Below are positions 47,180-56,689 of a stretch of 64,000 nt of DNA, piece by piece. Numbering within the stretch: the first letter of the stretch is position 1; each line of letters starts with the position of its first letter. The position numbers and the translations under genes are program-made. Source of the stretch: a cyanobacterium PCC 7702 (GTDB taxonomy: Bacteria; Cyanobacteriota; Cyanobacteriia; Cyanobacteriales; Nostocaceae); assembly GCA_000332255.1 (NCBI GenBank), contig KB235926.1, forward strand, positions 1,774,226 through 1,838,225. The letters are read 5' to 3'. The notes beneath the pieces are model-generated. The model worked only from the letters and a program-made list of their open reading frames with translations. It searched no databases and was not told where the DNA came from.

Positions 47180-48166
47180 TTATCCCGTTGCTCCTTTGCT
47201 GATATAGGCGTCGATTGGTTCCTTAATAAATTTAATGTAAAGGTGTTTAAAGGTAGACTTAATAAGGCGGGGAACTCCAAAATCAATGGGAACAAACTTG
47301 TCTGGTAGTCGCCAATCGTCTACTTGCAGCAAATGGGGATTTAAATAAGGATAGTGTATGGCATTTACTGATTCTGGACAAATTCCTAGGCGGATAGATG
47401 CAGCAACGGTAGGTACTTGAGCGGGCAAAATGTTAAGTATTTCTACCATAGCTCGGTCTAGGGCAAATACATCTGCTGATGCTCCTAAAATTCCCAATTG
47501 ACGTGGTTCACCGCCGCTAGGTCCGTTACCTTCGTGACCGATAATGCCATCTATAATAGTGAGGTTGGGATTAATTGCTCTGGCGGTTTCTACCAGCATT
47601 TCTCCAAATTTGTTTGTATCTTTTCCTGCTTCCATGTGCCACCAGGCTTTCATTTTACCGGGAACGCAACCGAAGAGGTTTTTTACTCCCAAAGTGACTA
47701 CTAGTTGCACATGAGATTTTACCTTGGGTAAGTTTATCACCACATCTGCTTGCATTGCTTCTTTAGACAATAGCAGATGATTAAATTCGGAACTGACAGT
47801 TTGGTAACGCTGACCGTGGAAATCGACAATGGGAAGGTTCAGTTCTGTCAAAATTGGTAGATAGCCATTTGCAGCAGCTACTCCTTTAGCGCTTCCAAAA
47901 GCGGGACTATCGCCTAAAAAAGGCTGACCACCAGCTTCTATTACCATTTTTGCTACCACGTAAACTAATTCTGGGCGGGTAGTACATTCCTTATGAGGAC
48001 GTGCTGCTGTAAGCAAATTAGGTTTGAGCAAGACGCGATTTCCTGGTTTGACAAATGTTGTCATTCCTCCGAACGGTTCCAGCAGCATTTTGACTGAATT
48101 TTGTAAAGTATCGAGTTCGTAGGAGGTAGCCCGAATGAGACTGACGGAGGGTGTTGGAATCTGCAT
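47180..48166 (-). CDS. DUF362 domain protein
   Basis: 328 residues covering the DUF362 fold: KPNLLTAARPHKECTTRPELV, GDSPAFGSAKGV, ADVVINLPKVKSHVQLVVTLGVKNLFG, IIDGIIGHEGNGPSGG and DRAMVEIL. The family includes proteins with and without extra ferredoxin domains; none is attached here. The function is unknown. It lies 83 nt downstream of ftsH on the same strand and ends with a terminator, so co-transcription with ftsH is possible. Confidence 0.85.
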   Translation of the reverse strand: MQIPTPSVSLIRATSYELDTLQNSVKMLLEPFGGMTTFVKPGNRVLLKPNLLTAARPHKECTTRPELVYVVAKMVIEAGGQPFLGDSPAFGSAKGVAAANGYLPILTELNLPIVDFHGQRYQTVSSEFNHLLLSKEAMQADVVINLPKVKSHVQLVVTLGVKNLFGCVPGKMKAWWHMEAGKDTNKFGEMLVETARAINPNLTIIDGIIGHEGNGPSGGEPRQLGILGASADVFALDRAMVEILNILPAQVPTVAASIRLGICPESVNAIHYPYLNPHLLQVDDWRLPDKFVPIDFGVPRLIKSTFKHLYIKFIKEPIDAYISKGATG

Positions 48167-48249
48167 TGCTAGGGTTTTATTCTAGGGTAATCTATAATGA
48201 TTGCACAACCAGGATAAATCGCTTTACCGCTAACTAACTATAGGTGCTC

Positions 48250-50190
48250 TTAGATCTCGTTAACTGAGTTGGTTGGTTGTTGGGAATTGAGGCTACCTGT
48301 GTGCAGCCAAGAATCGAGTTCTGGGGGAGCCTTAACTTGCCCTAGGCGCGATCGCAGTTCATCTCCTTCTAAAATTTCCTTTTGCAATAAGATTTTAGCT
48401 GTGTCATCTAACAAATCTCGATTGATTTGCAGAACAGACAGTGCTATTTGGTGAGCACTATCAATGATTTCCTTGACTTGGCGATCGATTTGTTCTGCTG
48501 TTTTTGGACTAACACTTCGACGGGGATTGGGATATCCATCTAGAAATTGCTGTTGAATTTTTTCAAAGGCGACGGGTCCTAGGGTAGCACTCATTCCGTA
48601 GAGAGTGACAGCGCGCTCGGCAAAATCAGTAGCTTTTTGAATATCATCGCTAGCGCCGGTAGATACTTCTTTAAAAATTAGTTCTTCAGCTGCTCGACCA
48701 CCTAGTAGTGTAGCAATGCGCCCTCGCAATTCACTTTCCAGCATTAAGAATCGATCTTCTTCCGGTAATTGCAGGGTGTAACCTAATGCTCCTACTCCCC
48801 GGGGGACGATGGAGATTTTTTCAATCTTGCCGACACCGGGCATCAATGTAGCAACAATAGCATGTCCTACTTCGTGGTAAGCGACAGTCTTTTTTTCTAG
48901 TTCGTTGAGTACCCGCGATCGCTTTTCCAGTCCAGCGACAACACGCTCGATCGCCTCAGCAAAATCAGCCATCGTTATCGCCTCGTGACGGCGACGAGCA
49001 GCTAACAAAGCAGCTTCATTAACTAAATTTGCCAAGTCAGCTCCTACAAAGCCAGGAGTACGGGCGGCAATTTTTTCCAAATCTACGTCTGGTGCTAATT
49101 TGACGTGTTTGGCATGAATCTCTAAGATAGCTTTGCGTCCTGACTTATCCGGGCGATCGATAACGATTTGGCGATCAAAGCGACCGGGGCGACGCAGAGC
49201 GGGGTCTAGCACTTCTGGGCGATTGGTAGCCGCCAATATAATTACTCCTTTATTGGCGTCAAATCCATCCATTTCTGTGAGAAGTTGGTTGAGAGTTTGC
49301 TCTCGCTCATCGTTTCCGACTGGAAAAGGACCTGCAGCAGCACGGGACTTGCCTAGGGCATCAAGTTCATCTATGAATACAATGCAAGGTGCTTGTTGTT
49401 TGGCTTGTTCAAACAAGTCTCGCACTCGAGCTGCACCTACACCTACAAACAGTTCGATAAACTCGGAACCAGAAATGCTAAAGAAAGGAACTCCTGCTTC
49501 GTTGGCGATCGCCTTGGCTAAAAGTGTTTTTCCGGTTCCCGGCGCTCCTACTAATAATATTCCTTTGGGAATTTTCGCTCCCAAACGCACGTAGCGATCG
49601 GTATTTTTGAGAAAATCCACGATTTCTTGAAGTTCTGCTTTTGCTTCGTCAATTCCTGCTACATCTGCAAAGCTAACTCCCGTATTTCCTTGGGAATAAA
49701 TCCGTGCCTTACTTTTACCCACCGTCAGCGCCGCTGCTCCACCTTGAGTGCGGTTGAACAACCACGCCCAAATGCCAAAGAAAATTAGTGGCGGTAAGAC
49801 CCAACCGAGCAGCGTGCTCACCCAGCCTGTATTGTTAGGAGGCAGAGCCGCAAACTCTACATCGTGCTCTCGTAAAATTTTAGGCAAGTCTAAATCTAAT
49901 GCTACTGGAATCGTCACAAATACGCGGGGCGTTTGGTTTTGTGTGCCTGCTTTTGGCTTGAGTATGTATTGAATTTGGTTAGGACCAACAAGCGCTCGCT
50001 CTACTTCTCCTGCTTCAACTTGCTTGATAAACTTACTGTAGGGAACCTGTGGTGGTTTGGGACTCAAGCTTGGCAAAATCAACAAGTTAAATAAGAATAA
50101 AGCTACCAAAAACAGTAGCAGACTTCCTCCAACCTCTTTTGGTTTAGGCTTTTTTTTCGAGCGCTGAGTTTGTGTTTCCACAGGAGACAT
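48250..50190 (-). CDS. ftsH: ATP-dependent zinc metalloprotease FtsH
   Basis: A 646-residue membrane-bound AAA protease. Two membrane helices (about 23-42 and 125-145) frame the luminal part; the AAA domain has Walker A GAPGTGKT, Walker B IVFIDELDALG, and the second region of homology ATNRPEVLDPALRRPGRFDR; the protease has HEVGH and the downstream third zinc ligand in TGASDDIQKATDFAER. Cyanobacteria have four FtsH; this sequence looks most like the FtsH1/FtsH3 type, with a long first N-terminal helix, but I did not resolve which. FtsH turns over damaged membrane proteins, including photosystem II subunits. Confidence 0.95.
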   Translation of the reverse strand: MSPVETQTQRSKKKPKPKEVGGSLLLFLVALFLFNLLILPSLSPKPPQVPYSKFIKQVEAGEVERALVGPNQIQYILKPKAGTQNQTPRVFVTIPVALDLDLPKILREHDVEFAALPPNNTGWVSTLLGWVLPPLIFFGIWAWLFNRTQGGAAALTVGKSKARIYSQGNTGVSFADVAGIDEAKAELQEIVDFLKNTDRYVRLGAKIPKGILLVGAPGTGKTLLAKAIANEAGVPFFSISGSEFIELFVGVGAARVRDLFEQAKQQAPCIVFIDELDALGKSRAAAGPFPVGNDEREQTLNQLLTEMDGFDANKGVIILAATNRPEVLDPALRRPGRFDRQIVIDRPDKSGRKAILEIHAKHVKLAPDVDLEKIAARTPGFVGADLANLVNEAALLAARRRHEAITMADFAEAIERVVAGLEKRSRVLNELEKKTVAYHEVGHAIVATLMPGVGKIEKISIVPRGVGALGYTLQLPEEDRFLMLESELRGRIATLLGGRAAEELIFKEVSTGASDDIQKATDFAERAVTLYGMSATLGPVAFEKIQQQFLDGYPNPRRSVSPKTAEQIDRQVKEIIDSAHQIALSVLQINRDLLDDTAKILLQKEILEGDELRSRLGQVKAPPELDSWLHTGSLNSQQPTNSVNEI

Positions 50191-50617
50191 AAGGATTATT
50201 CCTTTGCACTGGAAGAAGAGGGCGTAAAAAAACTATTTTTAATTTTTAATTATATTGACAATGGTTTTCCCTTTCCCCTAGTTGCGATCTAGATAATACT
50301 TCTGAACAAAGCATGCAAATCTTTAGAAAAAATGAGTGCTTTTTCCATTCCAGACCAACTCAGTTGCTAAATTATAATTGTACGCTTTAGGTAGTCAGAC
50401 CTTTGTGCACTTGCCAGAGACTACCGCAAGTTAAATTCTCATTATTGAATAATGGTATACTTTTTACCAAAGTTTTCTCATAAAATCCTTAGATTTTCTT
50501 GTTAAGTGGCGATGGTATAAAACTGTAAATATTTGCGCCCAGGCCATTTTTTATGCAACTTGTTGATGGCACGACTCAGACAAATTCTAAATTTTCTCAA
50601 TTCAACTAAAGTAGTTT
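50191..50617. other. Divergent promoter region of ftsH and the ABC1 gene
   Basis: 427 nt between divergent genes. It presumably contains both promoters. No NtcA or Pho box and no RNA was spotted. Confidence 0.35.
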
Positions 50618-52273
50618 ATGTTTCTACTTGCTGCTAAATCGCCATCAGTTAGCCAACGCCAAGCCGAAATTATTGAAGTTGTCTTGCGTAATGGCTGGAA
50701 TTATTTCCGCAGTCGCATTGTCAAAGACGCCCAACCACAGGAACCTTCGTTACCTTTACCAGAGGTGCTTCGGCAGATTTTGATTGAATTAGGTCCAACT
50801 TTTGTGAAGTTGGGACAACTACTCAGTACTCGTCCCGATTTGCTTGGTCCTGAATACATTACAGTTTTAGAAACTTTGCAAAATAATGTTCCTGCTTTGC
50901 CTTGGAGTGAAGTAGAACCAATTTTGGAAACTGCTTTTGGGCTATCTTTCAAAGATGCTTTTGTTCGCATTGAACCTGTGGCGATCGCAGCGGGTTCCTT
51001 AGCGCAAGTCCATCGAGCCACGCTCCAAAATGGAGAAACAGTTGCCATCAAACTGCAACGCCCTGGAATTCGGGAAATCGTGGAACGAGATTTGCAAGTT
51101 TTAGAATCACTTGCTAACTGGTTTAGCCGCGATCGCCTCGGACAAGCTTATGATTTACCGGGATTGGTGGAAGAGTTTCGCTACAGTCTTATTGGAGAAC
51201 TGGATTTTCGCCGCGAAGCCCGCAATACTCAAAAACTCCGGCAAAATTTGGAAAATAGCCGTTTGTGGCAGCGGGGACAAGTAGTCGTACCTAAGGTATA
51301 CTGGCAATGGACAACAGATAAGGTTCTGACCCTAGAATGGATAGAAGGTATTAAATTAAACAAATTTAACTCTTCAGAATCACGCAAAAAACAATTGGCG
51401 GCTCTGGCAGTAAAAGTAGTCATGCAGCAAATATATCTAGATCGCTTTTTCCATGCCGATCCGCATCCAGGTAATTTTTTATATATTGGAGATGAAAAAC
51501 AAGACCGGCTAGCATTGCTCGATTGCGGTATGGTTGCACTCATCGATCCCCGCACTCAAAGTATCCTCACCGATCTACTAGTTGGTATTGTCTATGAACG
51601 CCCGAAAATTGTTGCTCAAGCGATTCGGGAGTTAGGATTCACTAGATTAGAAGTGGACTTGCGAGCGATCGAATCGTCCTTCGATCGTCTGCTGCGACGT
51701 TTCTACACGCGCCCGTTAGAGGAAATTAATTTAGCACAGCTGCTCAATGAAGCTCTGCGCATTCCCCGAGAAAATAATATTCAAATGCCAGGAACAATCG
51801 GACTGTTCGTCAAAACCATCGCCAACGTCGAAGGTATCGCCCGTCAACTAGATCCGTTGTTTCCCTTTGTTGAAGTTGCTCGTCCGATTGTAGAACAAGC
51901 AATTCGCCAACGCCTTTTAGGATCTGAACTTTTGCAAGACGCAACTCAATCGAGCTTGTATCTTTCTCGCCTCACAACCCAATTTCCGCAAAGGTTGGAG
52001 GTTTTACTAGATCGCCTGGAGCGTTCGGAATTAGGTATTAATTTAGGTTGGCGAATAGAACGAGAATTCTTACAAGCTCAACAACAGGGAATGAACCGCT
52101 TGAGTCTGGCAATTTTAGCTATGGGTGCGCTTGTGGCTGGGGCAATTCTACAACAAACGGTGCTGGTGAGCAATTCATATTTAGAACTCGTAACTATTAC
52201 TAGTCAGGGCTTGTTGGTGACTGGCATAGGGTTGACAATCTGGATTGCGATCGCGGTGTTACGTAAATCCTAA
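50618..52273 (+). CDS. ABC1/UbiB-like atypical kinase
   Basis: 551 residues of the ABC1K (AarF/UbiB) family. Motifs: LGPTFVKLGQLLSTRPDLL (KxGQ), the Ala-rich loop AAGSLAQVHRA in place of a P-loop, VAIKLQRPGI (Lys), and FHADPHPGNFLY with the metal-binding LLDCGMVALID replacing the usual DFG. Two C-terminal membrane helices end the protein. Members support prenyl-quinone and thylakoid lipid metabolism; the substrate here is unknown. Its stop overlaps the marC stop by four nucleotides, convergent. Confidence 0.9.
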   Translation: MFLLAAKSPSVSQRQAEIIEVVLRNGWNYFRSRIVKDAQPQEPSLPLPEVLRQILIELGPTFVKLGQLLSTRPDLLGPEYITVLETLQNNVPALPWSEVEPILETAFGLSFKDAFVRIEPVAIAAGSLAQVHRATLQNGETVAIKLQRPGIREIVERDLQVLESLANWFSRDRLGQAYDLPGLVEEFRYSLIGELDFRREARNTQKLRQNLENSRLWQRGQVVVPKVYWQWTTDKVLTLEWIEGIKLNKFNSSESRKKQLAALAVKVVMQQIYLDRFFHADPHPGNFLYIGDEKQDRLALLDCGMVALIDPRTQSILTDLLVGIVYERPKIVAQAIRELGFTRLEVDLRAIESSFDRLLRRFYTRPLEEINLAQLLNEALRIPRENNIQMPGTIGLFVKTIANVEGIARQLDPLFPFVEVARPIVEQAIRQRLLGSELLQDATQSSLYLSRLTTQFPQRLEVLLDRLERSELGINLGWRIEREFLQAQQQGMNRLSLAILAMGALVAGAILQQTVLVSNSYLELVTITSQGLLVTGIGLTIWIAIAVLRKS

Positions 52274-52893
52274 AATGTGGCTTTGATTAAAGCTAAGACG
52301 CCATTGATGATATATTGTACCGCTAATGCTGCTAGCAAAATTCCTAAAACGCGGGAAATAACATTAATTCCAGTTTGACCGAGCCAGGAGGTTAAATACT
52401 TGGCGATCGCCAAGGAAACATAAAGCAGTAGCAATACAAAAGCTATGATTCCCAAAATCAACCCTGTCCCCAAAGGATAAGCAGTAGCCTCATTTTGTAG
52501 AATCAAAATGCTAGCCAAAGCTCCAGGACCAGCAATCAAAGGCGTTCCTAAAGGAAAAACACTAATGTCCGTTCTTACTTGAGCTTCAGCTTCCTCCGCT
52601 TTGGTTTCTCGTTCCCGCTGAGCAAACACCATATCCACAGCAATTTTTAACAACAAAATACCTGCTGACACCTGAAAAGCTTCGACACTAATACCCAGGT
52701 AACGCAATAAGGCATTGCCAAACAATGCAAAGCTAAATAAAATTGCAGCAGCAACTAAAATTGCCTGGCGAATAATCCGCATTTGCACTTTAGGAGAATG
52801 ATGTCCTGCCAATGTAATAAATATAGGCACTAGCCCAATCGGATCCAGGACAACAAATAGAGTCAAAAAAGCTCTGCTAATAAAAGCAAGCAT
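52270..52893 (-). CDS. MarC family integral membrane protein
   Basis: 207 residues with six membrane helices. The family motifs LFVVLDPIGLVPIFITLAG at the start and FPLGTPLIAGPGALASIL in the middle are intact. MarC proteins are named for an E. coli locus, but transport function has not been proven. It converges with the ABC1 gene. Confidence 0.88.
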   Translation of the reverse strand: MLAFISRAFLTLFVVLDPIGLVPIFITLAGHHSPKVQMRIIRQAILVAAAILFSFALFGNALLRYLGISVEAFQVSAGILLLKIAVDMVFAQRERETKAEEAEAQVRTDISVFPLGTPLIAGPGALASILILQNEATAYPLGTGLILGIIAFVLLLLYVSLAIAKYLTSWLGQTGINVISRVLGILLAALAVQYIINGVLALIKATF

Positions 52894-52944
52894 AAATATG
52901 CTTTTCAGCTAGACATATATCAAATCTAATCCGACTCCATCGTT

Positions 52945-53042
52945 AGTAGTAAGCGATTTATCACTATGCTTGTAGCCAGGAACTTATCGCTTTTACAAAC
53001 GTCAAGTGTTAGTAGCCAGCGATTTATCGCTTTTACAGGCGT
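52945..53042. repeat. Short dispersed repeats of AGCGATTTATCGCTTTTAC type
   Basis: Three imperfect copies (GTAAGCGATTTATCAC, AACTTATCGCTTTTACAAACG, AGCGATTTATCGCTTTTACAGGCG) lie between marC and the NHLP gene. Their GTAG-prefix resembles the units at 46.9 kb. Confidence 0.5.
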
Positions 53043-53485
53043 GGGATGAGCTTTTAGTCGAAACTCCTACTAAGGAAAGTATATAGTTAATTTCTCGCCT
53101 AGTAGTCTGACTAGTTTCCAAAGACTAACATAACTTCCCAAAGTCACTTGACAACAGTAATCTAACAGAAGTAGCAATCTAACAGAAGTAAAGTTGAGAA
53201 TATCTTCTATAAGATTTATTGCATACATCTCCGAAGTTATATCGAGCCAAAAGAATTTTATCACTTCAGATATTGTTTGCTACAGCACTACCCTACTTTC
53301 ATTGCTCACTTGGATAAGCTTTTTAAGTTCCTATATTGAGTTCAAAAGAATGGTGATTCTGAACAAAAAAATGTGCATTGTAACTAGCTCTATTTTCTTT
53401 TAAGCTGTGAAGCAGGATCGAGAATTAACTTAACCAATACCCAATTTAGTTTTGTTAAATACATAACGTAAATAAGGTAGAAAAC
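53043..53485. other. Spacer before the NHLP gene
   Basis: About 440 nt, AT-rich. No modification enzyme or transporter gene is present between marC and the RiPP precursor, and no promoter could be assigned. Confidence 0.35.
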
Positions 53486-53722
53486 ATGACAGAGAACAAC
53501 ATGCCAGAACAAAGAAAAACTCGCAAAGAATTTGAAACGGAAATTATTACCAAAGCCTGGAAAGATAAACAGTTCAAACAGGAGCTTCTCAGCAACCCCA
53601 AAGCAGTCTACGAAAGAGAATTAAATCAAAAATTACCAGATTCTCTGCAGATTAGAGTGGTGGAAGAAGATTCCAATACTATTTACTTAGCACTACCAAA
53701 AGCTCCAGAAGCAACTGAATAA
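53486..53722 (+). CDS. NHLP-type RiPP leader peptide, truncated before the cleavage motif
   Basis: A 78-residue protein with the nitrile-hydratase-alpha-like leader layout: RKTRKEFETEIITKAWKD, QFKQELLSNPKAVYEREL, LPDSLQIRVVEED and NTIYLALPKAPEA. NHLP leaders normally end with ELSDEELEAVAGG-type cleavage motifs, followed by the core. Here TAA (53720-53722) falls immediately before LSEEALEAIAGA, which is open in the same frame. A single C-to-T change (CAA to TAA) would explain it. AAGGTAG precedes the ATG. No LanM, YcaO, rSAM or PCAT transporter gene is within the window, so the precursor is an orphan here. Confidence 0.8.
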   Translation: MTENNMPEQRKTRKEFETEIITKAWKDKQFKQELLSNPKAVYERELNQKLPDSLQIRVVEEDSNTIYLALPKAPEATE

Positions 53723-53833
53723 TTATCTGAGGAAGCCCTTGAGGCTATTGCTGGTGCTAGATTCACAATAATTTTTGTGTTGACTGGATGGCCTACATGG
53801 CTATTACGAGCTATCAATTATTCTTTTATATAA
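53723..53833 (+). other. In-frame continuation: cleavage motif and core of the RiPP precursor
   Basis: Thirty-six codons in the frame of the leader, ending at TAA 53831-53833. It begins LSEEALEAIAGA, the canonical end of an NHLP leader, and continues with a hydrophobic core of 24 residues starting RFTIIFVLTGWPTW. There is no Cys and few Ser/Thr, so it is not a classical lanthipeptide core. It can be translated only by read-through of the TAA, or it is decaying. Confidence 0.7.
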
Positions 53834-54178
53834 CCGAGAATTTCACAAAATTTTTGGTTAACTAGTAACCACTTTCCATCTATACTAACACAAGCAATAC
53901 CAACAGATGCACAATTGAATATTGTTTGAAATTGCTCTTGTTTCTCTTGTTTTTTTGATCCTACTTTTTCAATAGTAGTGATTTTTATATAATTGTTTAT
54001 TAATATCACTCAGCTCCTCGATAATTTTTTGAAATCTAGATAGTTCTTGATAGGCATTTTGTAAAGCTATTTCTGTTTGTTTTATTTTAGTAGTATCAAG
54101 AATCAACATACAGCAAAACCCTCTATAGTGATAATCCTTGTAAAAAAGATAATCTTCATTGAAAAACTCTGAAGGTAT
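53818..54178 (-). pseudogene. Remnant of a PAS-domain sensor histidine kinase
   Basis: Two minus-strand frames cover a broken kinase input part. The first (54178 to about 53972) carries PSEFFNEDYLFYKDYHYRG and CCMLILDTTKIKQTEIALQN followed by a coiled linker AYQELSRFQKIIEEL. The second (about 54009 to 53818) carries a PAS start QFQTIFNCASVGIACVSIDG and WLLVNQKFCEILGY, then a stop. The frames overlap out of phase, and the kinase core is missing. The 3' end overlaps the RiPP core on the other strand by 16 nt. Confidence 0.7.
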
Positions 54179-54859
54179 CTAGTCTCATGTATAAACCAGC
54201 GCCTCAAGTGGAAATACTTAAGTATGCTGTATAATGCATTATTAGGCTGTATAAAAAGTTTGTTAAACAGCAATTTTTCGTCTGATTGAAGTCTAATTTT
54301 TGAGTTGCTCTGCTCATAATTACAGTTAACGACAGTCATATTTTCATTCATGGTCTTGCCTGAAAATGCTATTGAAAATTAAAATTTATTTATTAGATTA
54401 TTGAGAAAGTAGTTATTAAATTTAATTATCTATCTTGAATTGAGAATATATCTAATAACAGAAATAATCAATTATTTTTGCAGACAATAGAAATGCTGTT
54501 ATTCCAAGTGAGCCGAGTTTTTTACATTGATAATAACAGTCTCCCTCTTCTTGGTAACCTTATACCTTTTCCTTTAGATTTTTTTTCTTTTCTCTAGATG
54601 TAAGTTTGGGAGTGCGATCGCAATCAATGTAGCCAGCCACGACGCACAGATGCTATAGCGGTCCTCCTTATGGATAGTTAGAGAGTTCCTAGAGCCTGAT
54701 TGCACAGGAGTTCCCTATCCTTCTCTGCAATGAGACTTTTACTTGCGATACCACATAAACTACACTGTTTAATTCTTGTGCAGGAATAACATCATGCCTA
54801 GAGTTTGTAAATACAGTATTTATCTAGAAACGTTCAGCACCGATTACAGTATATCTGTT
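54179..54859. other. Spacer, no gene supported
   Basis: About 680 nt, partly very AT-rich. A minus-strand frame at 54103-54351 overlaps the kinase remnant in another phase and was rejected. No insertion element ends were recognised. Confidence 0.4.
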
Positions 54860-56533
54860 TTAAAAGCGATCGGATGGCTGGAATTCTGGTAGATAATTTT
54901 CGATCCCTGTTCCCGGTAGCTCAGGAGTATGTTCAATTATAACTCCCTGAAGTTTTTTCGGATTCAGACCTAGTGCCTGTAGGATTGTAACTGCAATAGA
55001 CTTGTTGGAAACTATTTGAGTTTGAACAGTACCCTTGACACTAGCATTCAGTCCACCACTGGCAAGGATGAGAGGAACATGGATATCATCTTCACAATAG
55101 CCACCATGTTCGGCAATTTTGCTAGGATTATTGGGATTGCTAACTAAAACCACACCAGGCTTGAGTTTTACTACCAAAGTGGGTGCGCGACTATCTACGA
55201 GCGGATTACCGAAGCCAAACTTCACCAAGTCATAGCCAATGAGAATTTTTTCAACATAAGGATTATTCAGCTTAGTGAGAATCTCCTTTGCTTTTGGGGC
55301 TTGTTTGGGGTCTTGCAGCCATATGATAGAAGCGTCATCAGGTATGTTATGAACTACAGTAATTCCTGCTGCTATCAAAGGAGCTGTAAAAGTATCTTCT
55401 TTTAGAAGGGTAGCTGGTTGTAAACGAGGATTCTGACCGTGCTTTGCTGTGAGTACCAACAGAGTGCTATCAAACAGATTATTTTGCTTGAGAGCATCAA
55501 CAATCTTACCAATACTCGCATCGGTATGCTGGAGCGCCTCAATAAAGCCAGCAGATGCTGTTCCATTTGTTGCAATTCCATTGCCAGGAAGTTTTTCAGA
55601 AACACTTACAGCCTGAAAGTTAGTACCAAAAATTGCAGGGGGACCTTTAACAGCCAAATCACTTGGCTCTCCTGAGGAAGTCAAGCCATTAATTTCATTG
55701 ATAACGGCGTTCACTTTCAAGTCATCATAGAGTTCGGTAGTTTTGATATCCTTGGTGACAGTTTTGAGAGTTGTTTGCGCTGGTGCTTTTGATTTATCAA
55801 CTAGCTGACCATCAATAATTGCAACAGAAGCATTAATTTCAGGTGTGTACAAGTCATCTACACCTTTACCTGAGGGACCATTAAGGAGATCGTAGGCAGG
55901 GTGTTTTTCCGCATAGGCGGTTCGTAATCCAGCTTCTTTTGCTACTTCGAATACCGTGTTTACTTTGAGATAATTATGAGGGTAAACAGGATTGCCATCC
56001 ATATCGATTGGAAGTTTGCTAGGGTTGATACTATCAGTGCTGAAGTTACCACCACCGCTGAGCAAAGTGCTATCTTTATCTATGCTTTCGTCAAAATTCA
56101 CCTCTGTTCCCAAGCTGTTGCTTCCACGAGCTTGGAGGGTGCGATCGTAGGTAGAATCGTAGTATACCCCAGTAGTTTTTGGACCGGCCCCTGTAAAGTA
56201 AGCTAGAGTTCCGGGAAAGGAATCACTGGGAATAGTTGTAAAGGCATTAGTGTAAGTTATGCCTTCTTTCTGCAAGTTTGTGATATTCGGCAAGTAAGCT
56301 TGCAGTTTAGGATCCGTTAAATCGGATTGTCGCAAACCATCTACTGACAGTACCAATACACTTTTGTATTTACCAAAGTGCTTTCTGTAGATTGGGGGGT
56401 ATTTAGCAAAAAATTTCTCAGAAATTTGGGCTTGGCTTTTTCTAGAGCTATTTGCAATAGTGACGATAGATGAAGAGTAGCTAGTAGTGTTGGTTAAATT
56501 CGTTGAAGGGTGTAAATGGTGAAATGGTATCAT
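54860..56533 (-). CDS. Alkaline-phosphatase-superfamily nucleotide pyrophosphatase/phosphodiesterase
   Basis: A 557-residue hydrolase of the type I phosphodiesterase/nucleotide pyrophosphatase clan. Metal sites are in VLVLSVDGLR, TLLVLTAKHGQNP and IAEHGGYCEDDIHVPL; the nucleophile region reads TTIPSDSFPGTLAYFTG, where a Ser is a likely nucleophile. No normal signal peptide is visible in the first 40 residues, which is odd for a family that is usually exported. It would release phosphate from organic esters. A Pho-like box 130-150 nt upstream and the nearby pst genes fit phosphate control. AGGGG precedes the ATG. Confidence 0.8.
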   Translation of the reverse strand: MIPFHHLHPSTNLTNTTSYSSSIVTIANSSRKSQAQISEKFFAKYPPIYRKHFGKYKSVLVLSVDGLRQSDLTDPKLQAYLPNITNLQKEGITYTNAFTTIPSDSFPGTLAYFTGAGPKTTGVYYDSTYDRTLQARGSNSLGTEVNFDESIDKDSTLLSGGGNFSTDSINPSKLPIDMDGNPVYPHNYLKVNTVFEVAKEAGLRTAYAEKHPAYDLLNGPSGKGVDDLYTPEINASVAIIDGQLVDKSKAPAQTTLKTVTKDIKTTELYDDLKVNAVINEINGLTSSGEPSDLAVKGPPAIFGTNFQAVSVSEKLPGNGIATNGTASAGFIEALQHTDASIGKIVDALKQNNLFDSTLLVLTAKHGQNPRLQPATLLKEDTFTAPLIAAGITVVHNIPDDASIIWLQDPKQAPKAKEILTKLNNPYVEKILIGYDLVKFGFGNPLVDSRAPTLVVKLKPGVVLVSNPNNPSKIAEHGGYCEDDIHVPLILASGGLNASVKGTVQTQIVSNKSIAVTILQALGLNPKKLQGVIIEHTPELPGTGIENYLPEFQPSDRF

Positions 56534-56663
56534 GGGGCCCCTAAAATTCTAATCTTTCATTAAGTTGGCTGAAATATTTGTTTGTAAGTCTGTAGACAAG
56601 AAAGTTAGCGAATCTGCAATAGATAGAAACACTAACCTTTAGAACTTCAACATTATCACTCAA

Positions 56664-56682
56664 AAATTAAGAAAAGGTTATT
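56664..56682 (-). promoter_or_regulatory. Candidate Pho box of the hydrolase gene
   Basis: On the minus strand AATAACCT, three nt, then CTTAATTT. The second octamer fits the PyTTAAPyPy(T/A) consensus exactly and the first six of eight; spacing (11-nt period) is right. Only two repeats are seen. Confidence 0.35.
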
Positions 56683-56689
56683 AAATCCT

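Noticed and set aside
54103..54351. 82-residue minus-strand frame MNENMTVVNCNYE
   Set aside because: It overlaps the kinase remnant in a different phase. The phase with DTTKIKQTEIALQN has recognisable kinase-linker sequence, so this one is not favoured.
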